NCBI RefSeq assembly: GCF_001277255.1
Contig: NZ_CP012264.1
Span: forward strand, 2,356,001-2,420,000
From: Cronobacter condimenti 1330
GTDB taxonomy: Bacteria; Pseudomonadota; Gammaproteobacteria; Enterobacterales; Enterobacteriaceae
Length of the DNA: 64,000 bases
Direction of reading: 5' to 3'
The notes under the pieces were generated by a model that saw only the letters and a program-made list of their open reading frames with translations, was not told the origin of the DNA and made no database searches. A program made the translations under genes and the position numbers. Of the stretch, positions 28,291-37,202 are shown in pieces; position 1 is the first letter of the stretch; each line of letters opens with the position of its first letter.

Positions 28291-28842
28291 ATGAAACAAA
28301 CGCTGCTAGCTGCTGTGCTTGCTGTTGTGGCTTTTAACGCCGCCGCCGCGCCTGACGACGGTATTTTTATGCTGCAGTCCCCTTCTTTCGCCGATAACGG
28401 CATGATGGAGAAACCTTTCGCTGGCAACGCGAAGCAAAACCCGAACTGCACCGGCGAAAACCAGTCGCCCGCGCTTATCTGGAGCCATGCGCCGCAGGGC
28501 ACTACAAGCTACGCGCTTGTGGTGCACGATCCCGAAGGCGCGAAGGGCCTTGGCGTCACGCATCTGGTGGCCTATAACATTCCCGCCACCACCACCGGGC
28601 TTGCGGCTAATGCGCTGACCGAAGGCAAAGGTTTTACCGGCGGCAAGAACACCCCTGGCACCACCGCCTGGCATGGTCCTTGTCCCCCGCCCGGCAGCGG
28701 TGCGCACCATTACGTCTTCACGCTTATCGCCACCGATCTGCCACCTGACCTACCGCCTGGCCTGTCGCGGGAGGATCTCTTCGCCCGGCTCAAGGGCCAC
28801 GCGCTCGCCGCGACCGGTCTGATTGGCCGCTTCGGACAGTGA
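28291..28842 (+). CDS. Secreted PEBP (YbhB/YbcL) family protein
   Basis: 183 residues. The N-terminal signal peptide MKQTLLAAVLAVVAFNAAAA is followed by the phosphatidylethanolamine-binding-protein fold in its bacterial YbhB/YbcL form: NCTGENQSPALIWSHAPQGTTSYALVVHDPEG, the WHGPCPPPGSGAHHYVF motif and a C-terminal helix. Eukaryotic relatives bind phospholipids or inhibit kinases; no bacterial function is firmly known, and uropathogenic E. coli YbcL suppresses neutrophil migration. The last 93 bases overlap the 3' end of convergent nasA. Not at this place in the E. coli map I recall. Confidence 0.85.
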   Translation: MKQTLLAAVLAVVAFNAAAAPDDGIFMLQSPSFADNGMMEKPFAGNAKQNPNCTGENQSPALIWSHAPQGTTSYALVVHDPEGAKGLGVTHLVAYNIPATTTGLAANALTEGKGFTGGKNTPGTTAWHGPCPPPGSGAHHYVFTLIATDLPPDLPPGLSREDLFARLKGHALAATGLIGRFGQ

Positions 28843-31440
28843 GGCCGCCTGCGCCAGCAGCGCCTTCAGCTCCGGAACGCAGGAGCCACAGTTGGTGCCG
28901 CAGCGCAGGGATTCGCCCAGTTGTTCTGTGCTGACACACCCGGCGGTGATGGCCGCCCGGATCGCATTTTCGCCTACACCAAAGCAGCTACAGATAATGC
29001 GCCCCTTCGCGGGCGCGTTGCCCGCGCGCTTGCCCGCCAGCAGCGCGTGGCGCGCAAGCGCGCACGCAGGCGGTTCGCTGAAAGCCGTAGCCACCGCCTC
29101 CGGCTGTATTTCCGGACGGCGTGCGCCGCTGTAGAACGCCAGCATCAACTCGCCGTCCCGCCAGGCCAGCAGATGAAAGGCCCCTGCGCCTTCCGCATAC
29201 TGAATTTGCCAGCCCGCGTGGGTTGCGAGGTCACAGAGCCAGCCCTGCGGCGAGGTCACCCCCGCCAGTGTGTAATGCTCGCACCCGTGTTGCGCCTGAC
29301 GCCACCACAGCAGTTCAGAAGGCAGTGCGGGAAGCGCGCGGCAGAACAACTCGCCCTGCCAGTGCGTATGACGCCTTTGCAGGCGCACCGCGGTCTGTTT
29401 GCTCTCCGGCTGGCCTGAGTGCGCACAGCAGACCGGTGCCACCAGCGCATTCACCCGCCCGCGCGTGGCAAAATGCGCGTTCCAGTGCATGGGAACAAAG
29501 AGCGCGCCGGGCTGCTGGGCCTCGCTCAGCGCTACCCAGGCCACCATAAAACCCTGTGCCGAGACGACATCAACCAGATCGCCCTCACGCACGCCCTCGC
29601 GCACGGCATCGTCAGGGTGAATCGAGACGCGCGGCAGCGGCTGGTGTTGCATCAGGCGCGCCACCGTGCCGGTGCGGGTCATTGTGTGCCACTGATCGCG
29701 AATACGCCCGGTGTTCAGCCAGAACGGATAGCGCGCATCGGGCCGCGCCTGCGGCAAGGCGGGCACTACGGCCACCATCGCGAGCCTGCCGCCGCGCCAG
29801 CCGGTTTTCTCGGTAAGCAACCGCGCGGTACCGGCGGGCATCGTCGCCGTGACAGGCCATTGCACAGGCGAAAGCGCGTCATACGCCTCGCGCGTTAACC
29901 CGGCCAGCCCGCTGATATCAAATGCCCGTGTGCCGTCGTTTTCAAAGCCCGACAGCGCAGCGTGCTCACAAAAAATCTCCTGGGGGTGCTGCCAGCCAAA
30001 CGCCTCACCCGCCCCAAGCCGCCGGGCCATCTGCGCCACTATCCACCAGTCGGGCCGCGTTTCACCAGGTGCGGGCAGAAACGGCCGCTGGCGTGAGATC
30101 CGCCGCTCGGAGTTGGTGACCGTCCCGTTTTTCTCGCCCCAGCCCTGCGCCGGGAAGCGCACGTGCGCGAAGTGCGAAGTGTCCGTCTTTGCCGCCACCT
30201 CGGAAATCATCACCAGCTCACAGCGTGAGAGCGACTGGCGCACCGCATCGCTGTCCGGCAGCGACACCGCCGGGTTGGTGCCCATGATCCAGACGGCTTT
30301 AACCTCGCCGCGCCCGATAGCCTCAAACAGCTCCACCGCCATCAGGCCTGGCGTCTGCGCGATGCGCTCGCTGCCCCAGAACCGGCCAAGGCGGGCGATA
30401 TCCGCCGGTTCAAATCCCATATGACAGGCAAGCTGGTTGGCAAGCCCGCCGACTTCGCGCCCGCCCATCGCGTTCGGCTGACCGGTCAGCGAAAACGGGC
30501 CGCAGCCAGGCCGCCCGAGTTTGCCGCTCGCCAGATGGACATTGATAATCGCGTTGCATTTATCGCTGCCGCTGGAGGATTGATTGATGCCCATCGTGTA
30601 AAGCGTCATCGCGGTCGGCATGCTCAAAAACCAGTCGTAAAACCGCGCCACGTCGCTGTGCGCCAGCCCGCAAAACGCGGCCACGCGCGCCACATCCCAC
30701 TCGCGCGCTGCCGCAAGCGCCGCGTCCTGACCATCAAACCGCCCCGGCAAAAGCTCACCTGCCAGCGCGTTCAGCAGCCCGACAAACAGCCCGGCGTCGC
30801 TGCCGGGGGCAAGCGCCAGGTGTAAATCGGCGATATCACAGGTAGCGGTGCGTCGCGGGTCGATGACGACGATTTTCATCTCCGGGCGCGCCTGCTTCGC
30901 CGCTGCAATGCGCTGGTACAAAACCGGATGTGCCCAGGCAGCGTTAGAGCCGACAAAAATCAGCAGATCGGTCTGCTCCAGATCCTCATAGCTGCACGGC
31001 ACCGCGTCCGCGCCAAACGCGCGCTTGTAGCCCACCACAGCGGAAGACATACAGAGTCGCGAGTTGGTGTCGATATTCGCCGCGCCAATAAACCCTTTCA
31101 TCAGCTTGTTGGCGGCATAGTAATCCTCCGTCAGCAACTGACCTGAGGCATAAAACGCCACCGCCTGCGGGCCATGCGTATCGATAATGGCGCGAAGGCG
31201 CGTGGCCGCCTCGTCAAGCGCCGCCTCCCATGAGGCGCGCTCGCCGTTGATTTCCGGATACAGCAGTCGCCCCTGGCGCCCGGTCGTTTCGCCAAGCGCC
31301 GCGCCTTTGACGCAAAGCCGTCCAAAATTCGCCGGATGCTGCGTGTCGCCGTGCACGCTTACCGCGCCATTCGCCTCACGCTGCGCCACCACCCCGCAGC
31401 CGACCCCGCAATAGGGGCAGGTGGTGTGCACGCTGTTCAT
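28750..31440 (-). CDS. nasA: Assimilatory nitrate reductase catalytic subunit NasA
   Basis: 896 residues from the ATG at 31440, which overlaps the nasCB stop by four bases (ATGA); an upstream in-frame start would add 14 residues. The N-terminal [4Fe-4S] motif is CPYCGVGCGVV...GRLCVKG, followed by the molybdopterin oxidoreductase domains (INVHLASGKLGRPGCGPFSLTGQPNAMGGREVGG). At ~805-865 there is a BFD-like [2Fe-2S] domain (ICSCFGVGENAI...CGTNCGSCVPEL), as in Klebsiella NasA. It reduces nitrate to nitrite in the cytosol using electrons from the NasC flavoprotein. The last 31 codons overlap the convergent PEBP gene. Confidence 0.96.
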   Translation of the reverse strand: MNSVHTTCPYCGVGCGVVAQREANGAVSVHGDTQHPANFGRLCVKGAALGETTGRQGRLLYPEINGERASWEAALDEAATRLRAIIDTHGPQAVAFYASGQLLTEDYYAANKLMKGFIGAANIDTNSRLCMSSAVVGYKRAFGADAVPCSYEDLEQTDLLIFVGSNAAWAHPVLYQRIAAAKQARPEMKIVVIDPRRTATCDIADLHLALAPGSDAGLFVGLLNALAGELLPGRFDGQDAALAAAREWDVARVAAFCGLAHSDVARFYDWFLSMPTAMTLYTMGINQSSSGSDKCNAIINVHLASGKLGRPGCGPFSLTGQPNAMGGREVGGLANQLACHMGFEPADIARLGRFWGSERIAQTPGLMAVELFEAIGRGEVKAVWIMGTNPAVSLPDSDAVRQSLSRCELVMISEVAAKTDTSHFAHVRFPAQGWGEKNGTVTNSERRISRQRPFLPAPGETRPDWWIVAQMARRLGAGEAFGWQHPQEIFCEHAALSGFENDGTRAFDISGLAGLTREAYDALSPVQWPVTATMPAGTARLLTEKTGWRGGRLAMVAVVPALPQARPDARYPFWLNTGRIRDQWHTMTRTGTVARLMQHQPLPRVSIHPDDAVREGVREGDLVDVVSAQGFMVAWVALSEAQQPGALFVPMHWNAHFATRGRVNALVAPVCCAHSGQPESKQTAVRLQRRHTHWQGELFCRALPALPSELLWWRQAQHGCEHYTLAGVTSPQGWLCDLATHAGWQIQYAEGAGAFHLLAWRDGELMLAFYSGARRPEIQPEAVATAFSEPPACALARHALLAGKRAGNAPAKGRIICSCFGVGENAIRAAITAGCVSTEQLGESLRCGTNCGSCVPELKALLAQAASLSEAANQTGRGERVALEPGEEILPRQARR

Positions 31441-34400
31441 GATGCCTGCGCCTGTAACAGCAGCGCCTGTCCGGCCACCCATACCTTGCCGCCTTCCACT
31501 TTTACCGGCCAGGCGCGCACAGCCTCGGTGAGTCCTTCCGCAAGCCGGCCGTCGCGCAACCGGATGCGCTGTTTATAAAGCGGCGATATCACCACCGGCT
31601 CGCCGTTGACATCACCCACCAGCCCGCGCGACAGCACATTGGCCTCGCTGCCCGGCTCCAGGTTATCCAGCGCATAGACGCGATCGTCAAAACGGAACAG
31701 CGCAATTTGCACCTCGCCCAGCCGCGCCCCGATCCCCGCCTGCGGCGGAATGTCTGTCACGTCGCACACGGCCTGCCACGGGCGCGCTGGTGCACGCGGC
31801 GTCGAGGGTGGCACGTGTTCCACCGGCTGCGGCTGGCCCCGAAGCGCGCGACGCTGTACGGCTTCGTCCGGTTTATCGCTGTTGACATAGGAACGGAACA
31901 GCGCCAGCCGATCAGGGCTTGCCAGCGTGGTCTGCCATTCGCACTGATAACTCTCCACCACCTGCGCCATTTCGCGCTCCAGCTCTTCGCCAATGCCCAG
32001 CGAATCGTTCAGGATAACCTCACGCAGGTAGTCGAGCCCGCCTTCCAGATTATCCATCCAGGTGCTGGTGCGTTGCAGACGGTCGGCGGTGCGAATGTAA
32101 AACATCAGAAAGCGATCGATGGTGCGCAGCAGCGTTTCGCGGTCAAGATCGCTTGCGAAGAGATCCGCGTGGCGGGGCTTCATGCCGCCGTTGCCGCAGA
32201 CATAAAGGTTCCAGCCTTTATCTGTCGCGATAACGCCCACGTCCTTGCCCTGCGCCTCGGCGCACTCGCGCGTACAGCCGGAAACCGCCATTTTGATTTT
32301 GTGCGGCGCACGCAGCCCCTTGTAACGGTTCTCCAGCTCGACCGCGAGACCGGTAGAATCCTGCACGCCGTAGCGACACCAGGTAGAACCGACGCAGGAT
32401 TTCACGGTGCGTAGCGATTTCCCGTAGGCGTGGCCAGTTTCAAAGCCTGCCGCCACCAGCTCCGCCCAGATGGCAGGCAGTTCCTCCAGCCGCGCGCCAA
32501 AGAGATCGATGCGCTGCCCGCCGGTAATTTTGCTGTAGAGGTTGTAGCGTTTCGCAATCTGCCCGATGGCGATAAGCCCGTCCGGCGTCACTTCGCCTGC
32601 CGCCATGCGCGGCACAATGGAATACGTGCCGTCTTTTTGGATATTGGCGAAGTAGCGATCGTTGGTGTCCTGTAAAGGCAGATGCGCCGGTTTGAGCAGA
32701 TATTCATTCCAGCAGGAGGCGAGCACCGAACCCACCAGCGGTTTGCAGATCTCACACCCGTGACCCTGACCGTAGCGGCTGATGAGCTGGTCAAACGTGC
32801 GGATATGGTTAACGCGCACCAGGTGATAGATCTCCTGGCGTGAATAAGGAAAGTGTTCGCAGATATCTTTTTTAACCGTCACGCCTTGCTGTTCAAGCTG
32901 GTATTCCATCACCTGTTTTACCAGCGCGCTGCAACCGCCGCAGCCGGTCGCCGCTTTGGTGCAGGTTTTCACTGCGCCCATGTCGGCAGCGCCACCTGAC
33001 ACCGCCGCGCAGATAGCGGCCTTGCTGACGTTATGGCATGAGCAAATTTGCGCGCTGTCCGGCAGCGCCGCAACGCCAAGCCCTTTCGCGGGCGCGCCCT
33101 GGCTTGCAGGCAGGATAAGCGTCTCCGGCTCGGCTGGCAGCGCCATGCCGTTTAACATCATCTGCAACAGCGTGGCGTAGTCGCTGCTGTCGCCCACCAG
33201 CACACCGCCGAGCAGGGTTTTACCATCCGCCGAGACGACGATTTTTTTATAGATTTGCTTCGGCCCGTGCGTCCACTGGTAGCTCTGGCTACCCGGCGTG
33301 CGCCCGTGGGCGTCGCCAAATGACGCGACCTCAACGCCAAGCAGCTTAAGTTTAGTGCTCATGTCCGCCCCGCGAAAAGCCGCCGTCTCACCCGCAAGCG
33401 TCGCGGCAGCAACGCGGGCCATCTGGTAGCCCGGCGCCACCAGGCCGAAGATTTTGCTCTCCCACAGCGCGCATTCGCCGATGGCGAAAATGTTGTCATC
33501 GCTGGTCTGACAGTGGTCGTTAATGACGATACCGCCGCGCTCGCCCACGGCAATTCCTGCGGCTTTCGCCAGCGAATCCTGCGGGCGAATACCTGCCGAA
33601 AAGACAATCAAGTCGGTGTGCAGGCTGTCGCCGTCGGCAAACTGCATGGTCAGGCCGCCATCCTCTTCCACAATCGCGGTGGTGGATTTACTGGTATGGA
33701 CGCTCACGTCAAGCGCCTCGATTTTCTCGCGCAGCATCGCCGCCCCTAGCGCGTCGAGCTGCACCGCCATCAGGCCGGGCGCAAACTCCACCACGTGCGT
33801 TTTAAGTCCAAGCTGTTTTAGCGCATTGGCCGCCTCAAGCCCCAGCAGCCCGCCGCCGACCACGACGCCGCAGGTGGCGTCATGCGCGCGTTCACGAATG
33901 GCGTCGAGATCGTCAAGCGTGCGATAAACAAAACAGCCCGACAGATCGCGCCCCGGCACCGGCGGCACGAATGGCCAGGAGCCGGTGGCCAGCACCAGTT
34001 TGTCAAAGTGGGTGTCGTGGCCCTGGGCGTCACGCACTACCTGCTCAGTACGATCCACCGCCACAATCGGGCAACCGGTACGCAGTTCAATCCCGGTCTG
34101 CGTAAAGAAATCGCCCTGCACCATTGAGAGCGACTGCGCGCTGCGCCCGGCGAAATATTCCGAGAGATGCACGCGGTCATAAGCCGGATAGCGCTCTTCG
34201 CCAAAGACAATGATATGGAAACGCGTATGCAGCCCGGCCCCGACGCACTGCTCCAGAAAATGGTGACTTGTCATGCCGTGGCCCACGACCACCAGAGTTT
34301 GTTTTGTCATCGTTTCACATCCTGCAGCCGCGGGCTGCGTTTCATCGGTTTCATCAAACAGCAGCCCTGCGCACGCGCGCAGCGGCTGCCCGAAGTGATT

Positions 34401-35504
34401 CATCAGCGCGCTGGCGCTGTCGGTATCGCCATACAGCAGTACGCCGCTGAGCCTGCCGTTTTCGAGGATCAGGCGGCGATAGTGTCGGGCAATGGGATCG
34501 AGGCTTATCAGCGTTTGCGCCTGCGGCCCCGGCGTGACCGCGCCCGCGCAGAACACCTCAATGCCGGTGACTTTGAGCCGCGTGCCATGCTCCTCATACC
34601 CGAAGCGCGCCCTGTCACCGCAAAGGCGTGCGGCCAGCGCGTCTGCCTGCTGCAGGCACGGCGCCACCAGCCCCCAGGTCTGCGCATTGATTTCACAACA
34701 TTCGCCAATGGCGCTCACATGGGCGTGCGAGGCGCGAAGCGCGTCATCCACCACAATGCCGCGCGCGCAGTGAAGCCCGGCGGCCTCGGCGAGAGACACC
34801 GACGGACGTACGCCGGTGGCAATCACCACCCGTGTGGCGGCAACGGTGCCGCCATCGGGCAGCGTGACGGCATCTGGCGTGATGCGCGTGATACCACTGT
34901 CGGTGATAATGCGGATACCGCGCGCGGTGAGACTTTCGCCAAGTAATGCCCCCGCCTGTGCATCAAGCTGTTGCTCCATCAGCCAGGGGTGGCGGTGAAT
35001 GAGCGTGACATCGGCCCCCTGGCGGGCGAGCGCCGCAGCGGCCTCCACGCCCAGCAAGCCGCCGCCCAGCACCACGGTCGGGCCGGGCGTTGCCAGAATC
35101 GCGTCGACATCCGCCAGTGTGCGAAAGGCGTGGACGTGCCCCAGCGCGCTGCCTTCTATCGGGGGAATAAACGGCGTTGAGCCGGTCGCGAACACCAGTT
35201 CATCCCAGCCGAGCGTTCGCGTGGCCGTCGTTACGGTTCGGGCGATGAGATCGACCGCCTGCGCACGCTCACCGGTCAATAACGTGACGCCGTAACGTGA
35301 GTACCACGATTCATCATGCAGCTGCGTTTGCGCGGCAGGCTTCTCACCAGCCAGCACGGGCGACAATAAAATGCGGTTGTAGGCAGGCTGCGGTTCGTCG
35401 CCAATGAGGGTGATGGCGAAGCGCGCCGGTGCACGCGCCAGCAGTTGCTCCACCAGACGTACGGCCGCCATGCCGTTGCCGATAATCACCAGTCGTTGCG
35501 CCAT
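31437..35504 (-). CDS. nasCB: Fused NasC-NasB: nitrate reductase flavoprotein subunit + assimilatory nitrite reductase (with NirD tail)
   Basis: One uninterrupted frame of 1355 residues. Residues 1-~398 are NasC, an FAD/NAD(P)H oxidoreductase (VIIGNGMAAVRLVEQL, VVLGGGLLGVEAA) that feeds electrons to NasA. From MTKQTLVVVGHGM (residue 399, ATG at 34310) follows a complete 957-residue NasB: a second FAD/NAD module, BFD-like [2Fe-2S] domain(s) (ICSCHNVSK...CGGC), a siroheme [4Fe-4S] domain (CVGSTWC and GCTRECAE), and a C-terminal Rieske-like NirD domain. An AGGA lies nine bases before the internal ATG, so free NasB could also be made. Klebsiella encodes NasC and NasB separately. A sequencing frameshift near the junction cannot be excluded. 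Confidence 0.9.
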   Translation of the reverse strand: MAQRLVIIGNGMAAVRLVEQLLARAPARFAITLIGDEPQPAYNRILLSPVLAGEKPAAQTQLHDESWYSRYGVTLLTGERAQAVDLIARTVTTATRTLGWDELVFATGSTPFIPPIEGSALGHVHAFRTLADVDAILATPGPTVVLGGGLLGVEAAAALARQGADVTLIHRHPWLMEQQLDAQAGALLGESLTARGIRIITDSGITRITPDAVTLPDGGTVAATRVVIATGVRPSVSLAEAAGLHCARGIVVDDALRASHAHVSAIGECCEINAQTWGLVAPCLQQADALAARLCGDRARFGYEEHGTRLKVTGIEVFCAGAVTPGPQAQTLISLDPIARHYRRLILENGRLSGVLLYGDTDSASALMNHFGQPLRACAGLLFDETDETQPAAAGCETMTKQTLVVVGHGMTSHHFLEQCVGAGLHTRFHIIVFGEERYPAYDRVHLSEYFAGRSAQSLSMVQGDFFTQTGIELRTGCPIVAVDRTEQVVRDAQGHDTHFDKLVLATGSWPFVPPVPGRDLSGCFVYRTLDDLDAIRERAHDATCGVVVGGGLLGLEAANALKQLGLKTHVVEFAPGLMAVQLDALGAAMLREKIEALDVSVHTSKSTTAIVEEDGGLTMQFADGDSLHTDLIVFSAGIRPQDSLAKAAGIAVGERGGIVINDHCQTSDDNIFAIGECALWESKIFGLVAPGYQMARVAAATLAGETAAFRGADMSTKLKLLGVEVASFGDAHGRTPGSQSYQWTHGPKQIYKKIVVSADGKTLLGGVLVGDSSDYATLLQMMLNGMALPAEPETLILPASQGAPAKGLGVAALPDSAQICSCHNVSKAAICAAVSGGAADMGAVKTCTKAATGCGGCSALVKQVMEYQLEQQGVTVKKDICEHFPYSRQEIYHLVRVNHIRTFDQLISRYGQGHGCEICKPLVGSVLASCWNEYLLKPAHLPLQDTNDRYFANIQKDGTYSIVPRMAAGEVTPDGLIAIGQIAKRYNLYSKITGGQRIDLFGARLEELPAIWAELVAAGFETGHAYGKSLRTVKSCVGSTWCRYGVQDSTGLAVELENRYKGLRAPHKIKMAVSGCTRECAEAQGKDVGVIATDKGWNLYVCGNGGMKPRHADLFASDLDRETLLRTIDRFLMFYIRTADRLQRTSTWMDNLEGGLDYLREVILNDSLGIGEELEREMAQVVESYQCEWQTTLASPDRLALFRSYVNSDKPDEAVQRRALRGQPQPVEHVPPSTPRAPARPWQAVCDVTDIPPQAGIGARLGEVQIALFRFDDRVYALDNLEPGSEANVLSRGLVGDVNGEPVVISPLYKQRIRLRDGRLAEGLTEAVRAWPVKVEGGKVWVAGQALLLQAQAS

Positions 35505-35513
35505 CACCGCTCC

Positions 35514-36302
35514 TTACGCCGCTTTCGGCTGCTTTTCATACAAGAAATGCAGGATCTGCTGGCGCAGATGGTGATAACGGCTGTCATCAGCAAGTTGTAC
35601 CCGGTTACGCGGGCGCGGCAGGTTGACCTCCAGCACCTCCCCCACGGTGGCCGCCGGGCCATTGGTCATCATCAGCACGCGATCCGACAGCAGCACCGCC
35701 TCGTCAACGTCGTGAGTGATCAGCACAATCGTGGTGTTGAGTTCCTGCTGAATGTGCATGACCGCGTCCTGCAAGTGGGCGCGGGTCAGCGCGTCCAGCG
35801 CGCCGAATGGCTCATCCATTAACAGCACTTTCGGCTCCATCGCGAGCGCCCGGGCGATGCCGACGCGTTGCTTCATCCCACCGGAGATTTCGCCGGGGCG
35901 CTTATCAAGCGCATGTCCCATCTGCACGCGCTCCAGGTTGTGAATAATCCATTCCCGGCGCTGCGCTTTATTCATGGTTTTGCGAAAGACCTGATCCACC
36001 GCCAGCGCCACGTTGTCAAAACAGGTCAGCCAGGGCAGCAGCGAGTGGTTCTGAAACACCACGGCGCGCTCCGGGCCGGGGCCTGCGATTTCACGGTTAT
36101 CGCACAGCAATCCGCCTTCGCCTGGCAAGGTTATCCCCGCGATAAGGTTAAGCAGCGTCGATTTGCCGCAGCCGGAGTGGCCAATCAGGCTCACCGTTTC
36201 ACCCACATTGATGTCGAAACTGACGTTTTGCAGTGCCAGGAACTCCCCGCTGGCAGTATTGAAACGTTGACTGACGTTCTGTACCTGAATGATCGGTTTC
36301 AT
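35514..36302 (-). CDS. nasD: Nitrate/nitrite ABC transporter ATPase NasD
   Basis: 262 residues, NrtD/SsuB-type ATPase. Walker A is GHSGCGKSTLLN, the signature is ISGGMKQRVGIARAL and Walker B is VLLMDEPFGALD, followed by the switch histidine ITHDVDEAV. Energises nitrate/nitrite uptake with NasE and NasF. The gap to nasC is nine bases, and to nasE nine bases, so the genes are clearly co-transcribed. Name follows Klebsiella oxytoca. Confidence 0.94.
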   Translation of the reverse strand: MKPIIQVQNVSQRFNTASGEFLALQNVSFDINVGETVSLIGHSGCGKSTLLNLIAGITLPGEGGLLCDNREIAGPGPERAVVFQNHSLLPWLTCFDNVALAVDQVFRKTMNKAQRREWIIHNLERVQMGHALDKRPGEISGGMKQRVGIARALAMEPKVLLMDEPFGALDALTRAHLQDAVMHIQQELNTTIVLITHDVDEAVLLSDRVLMMTNGPAATVGEVLEVNLPRPRNRVQLADDSRYHHLRQQILHFLYEKQPKAA

Positions 36303-36311
36303 GATTGCCCC

Positions 36312-37193
36312 TTATTTGTCCTGCCAGCTGAAACGCCGGGCGAGAAGCATCAGCCCCTGCTCCAGCAAGAGCCCCACCACGCCGATGATGACGATGGCGA
36401 TGAGGATGTTTTCGACGTTGAGGTTGTTCCACTCGTTCCAGATCCAAAAGCCGATGCCAAGACCGCCGGTGAGCATTTCAGCAGCGACAATCACAAGCCA
36501 GGCGATACCAATAGAGAGGCGCACGCCGGTAAGCACTGCCGGTAATACAGCCGGAAACAGGATGCGGCGCATTACCGTCCATTCGGAGAGTTGCAGCACG
36601 CGCGCCACGTTGAGGTAGTCATCCGGAATGCGCTTCACCCCTTCGGCGGTATTAATGACCATCGGCCAGACAGAGCAGATGAAAATGGTCCAGCTTGAGG
36701 CGGGCTCGGCCTTCTGAAAGAGCAGCAGACCGATTGGCAGCCAGGCGAGCGGGCTGACCGGGCGCAGCAGTGCGATAAGCGGGTTGAACATGCGTGCCAG
36801 AAAGGTAAAGCGGCCAATCAAAAAGCCAAGCGGTATGCCCACCAGCGCCGCGAGGCCAAAACCCACCGCCACGCGTCCAAGCGAGGCCAGCACGTTCCAG
36901 CCAATCCCCTGGTCGTTCGGCCCTTCGTTGTAGAACGGATCGGCGAAGAGCGTGAGTGCCGAGTCAAGCGTGCTAAGCGGTGTGGGAAAACCTTTACTGT
37001 TGATAGCGGCCAGTTGCCAGGCAAGCACCAGCAACGCAAGCCCAAGCAGCGCAGGCACCACGCGCGCCGCGATGGCGCTGACCTGGGTTGCAAGCTTAGG
37101 ACGACGTTTTCGCACCGCCACGCGGGGCATCACAATCACTTCACCGGCAGGCGGTGTTGCGGGCGCGCTAACGGTCTGTTGTAGCTCTTTCAT
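36312..37193 (-). CDS. nasE: Nitrate/nitrite ABC transporter permease NasE
   Basis: 293 residues, NrtB/SsuC-type permease. After a polar N-terminal stretch come about six membrane segments, starting VVPALLGLALLVLAWQLAAI. The cytoplasmic coupling loop is recognisable around GVKRIPDDYLNVARVLQLSEWTVMRRILFPAVLPAVLTGVRLSIGIAW. Forms the membrane channel with the NasD ATPase. Spacing to both neighbours is nine bases. Confidence 0.94.
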   Translation of the reverse strand: MKELQQTVSAPATPPAGEVIVMPRVAVRKRRPKLATQVSAIAARVVPALLGLALLVLAWQLAAINSKGFPTPLSTLDSALTLFADPFYNEGPNDQGIGWNVLASLGRVAVGFGLAALVGIPLGFLIGRFTFLARMFNPLIALLRPVSPLAWLPIGLLLFQKAEPASSWTIFICSVWPMVINTAEGVKRIPDDYLNVARVLQLSEWTVMRRILFPAVLPAVLTGVRLSIGIAWLVIVAAEMLTGGLGIGFWIWNEWNNLNVENILIAIVIIGVVGLLLEQGLMLLARRFSWQDK

Positions 37194-37202
37194 GGTTTCC
37201 CC

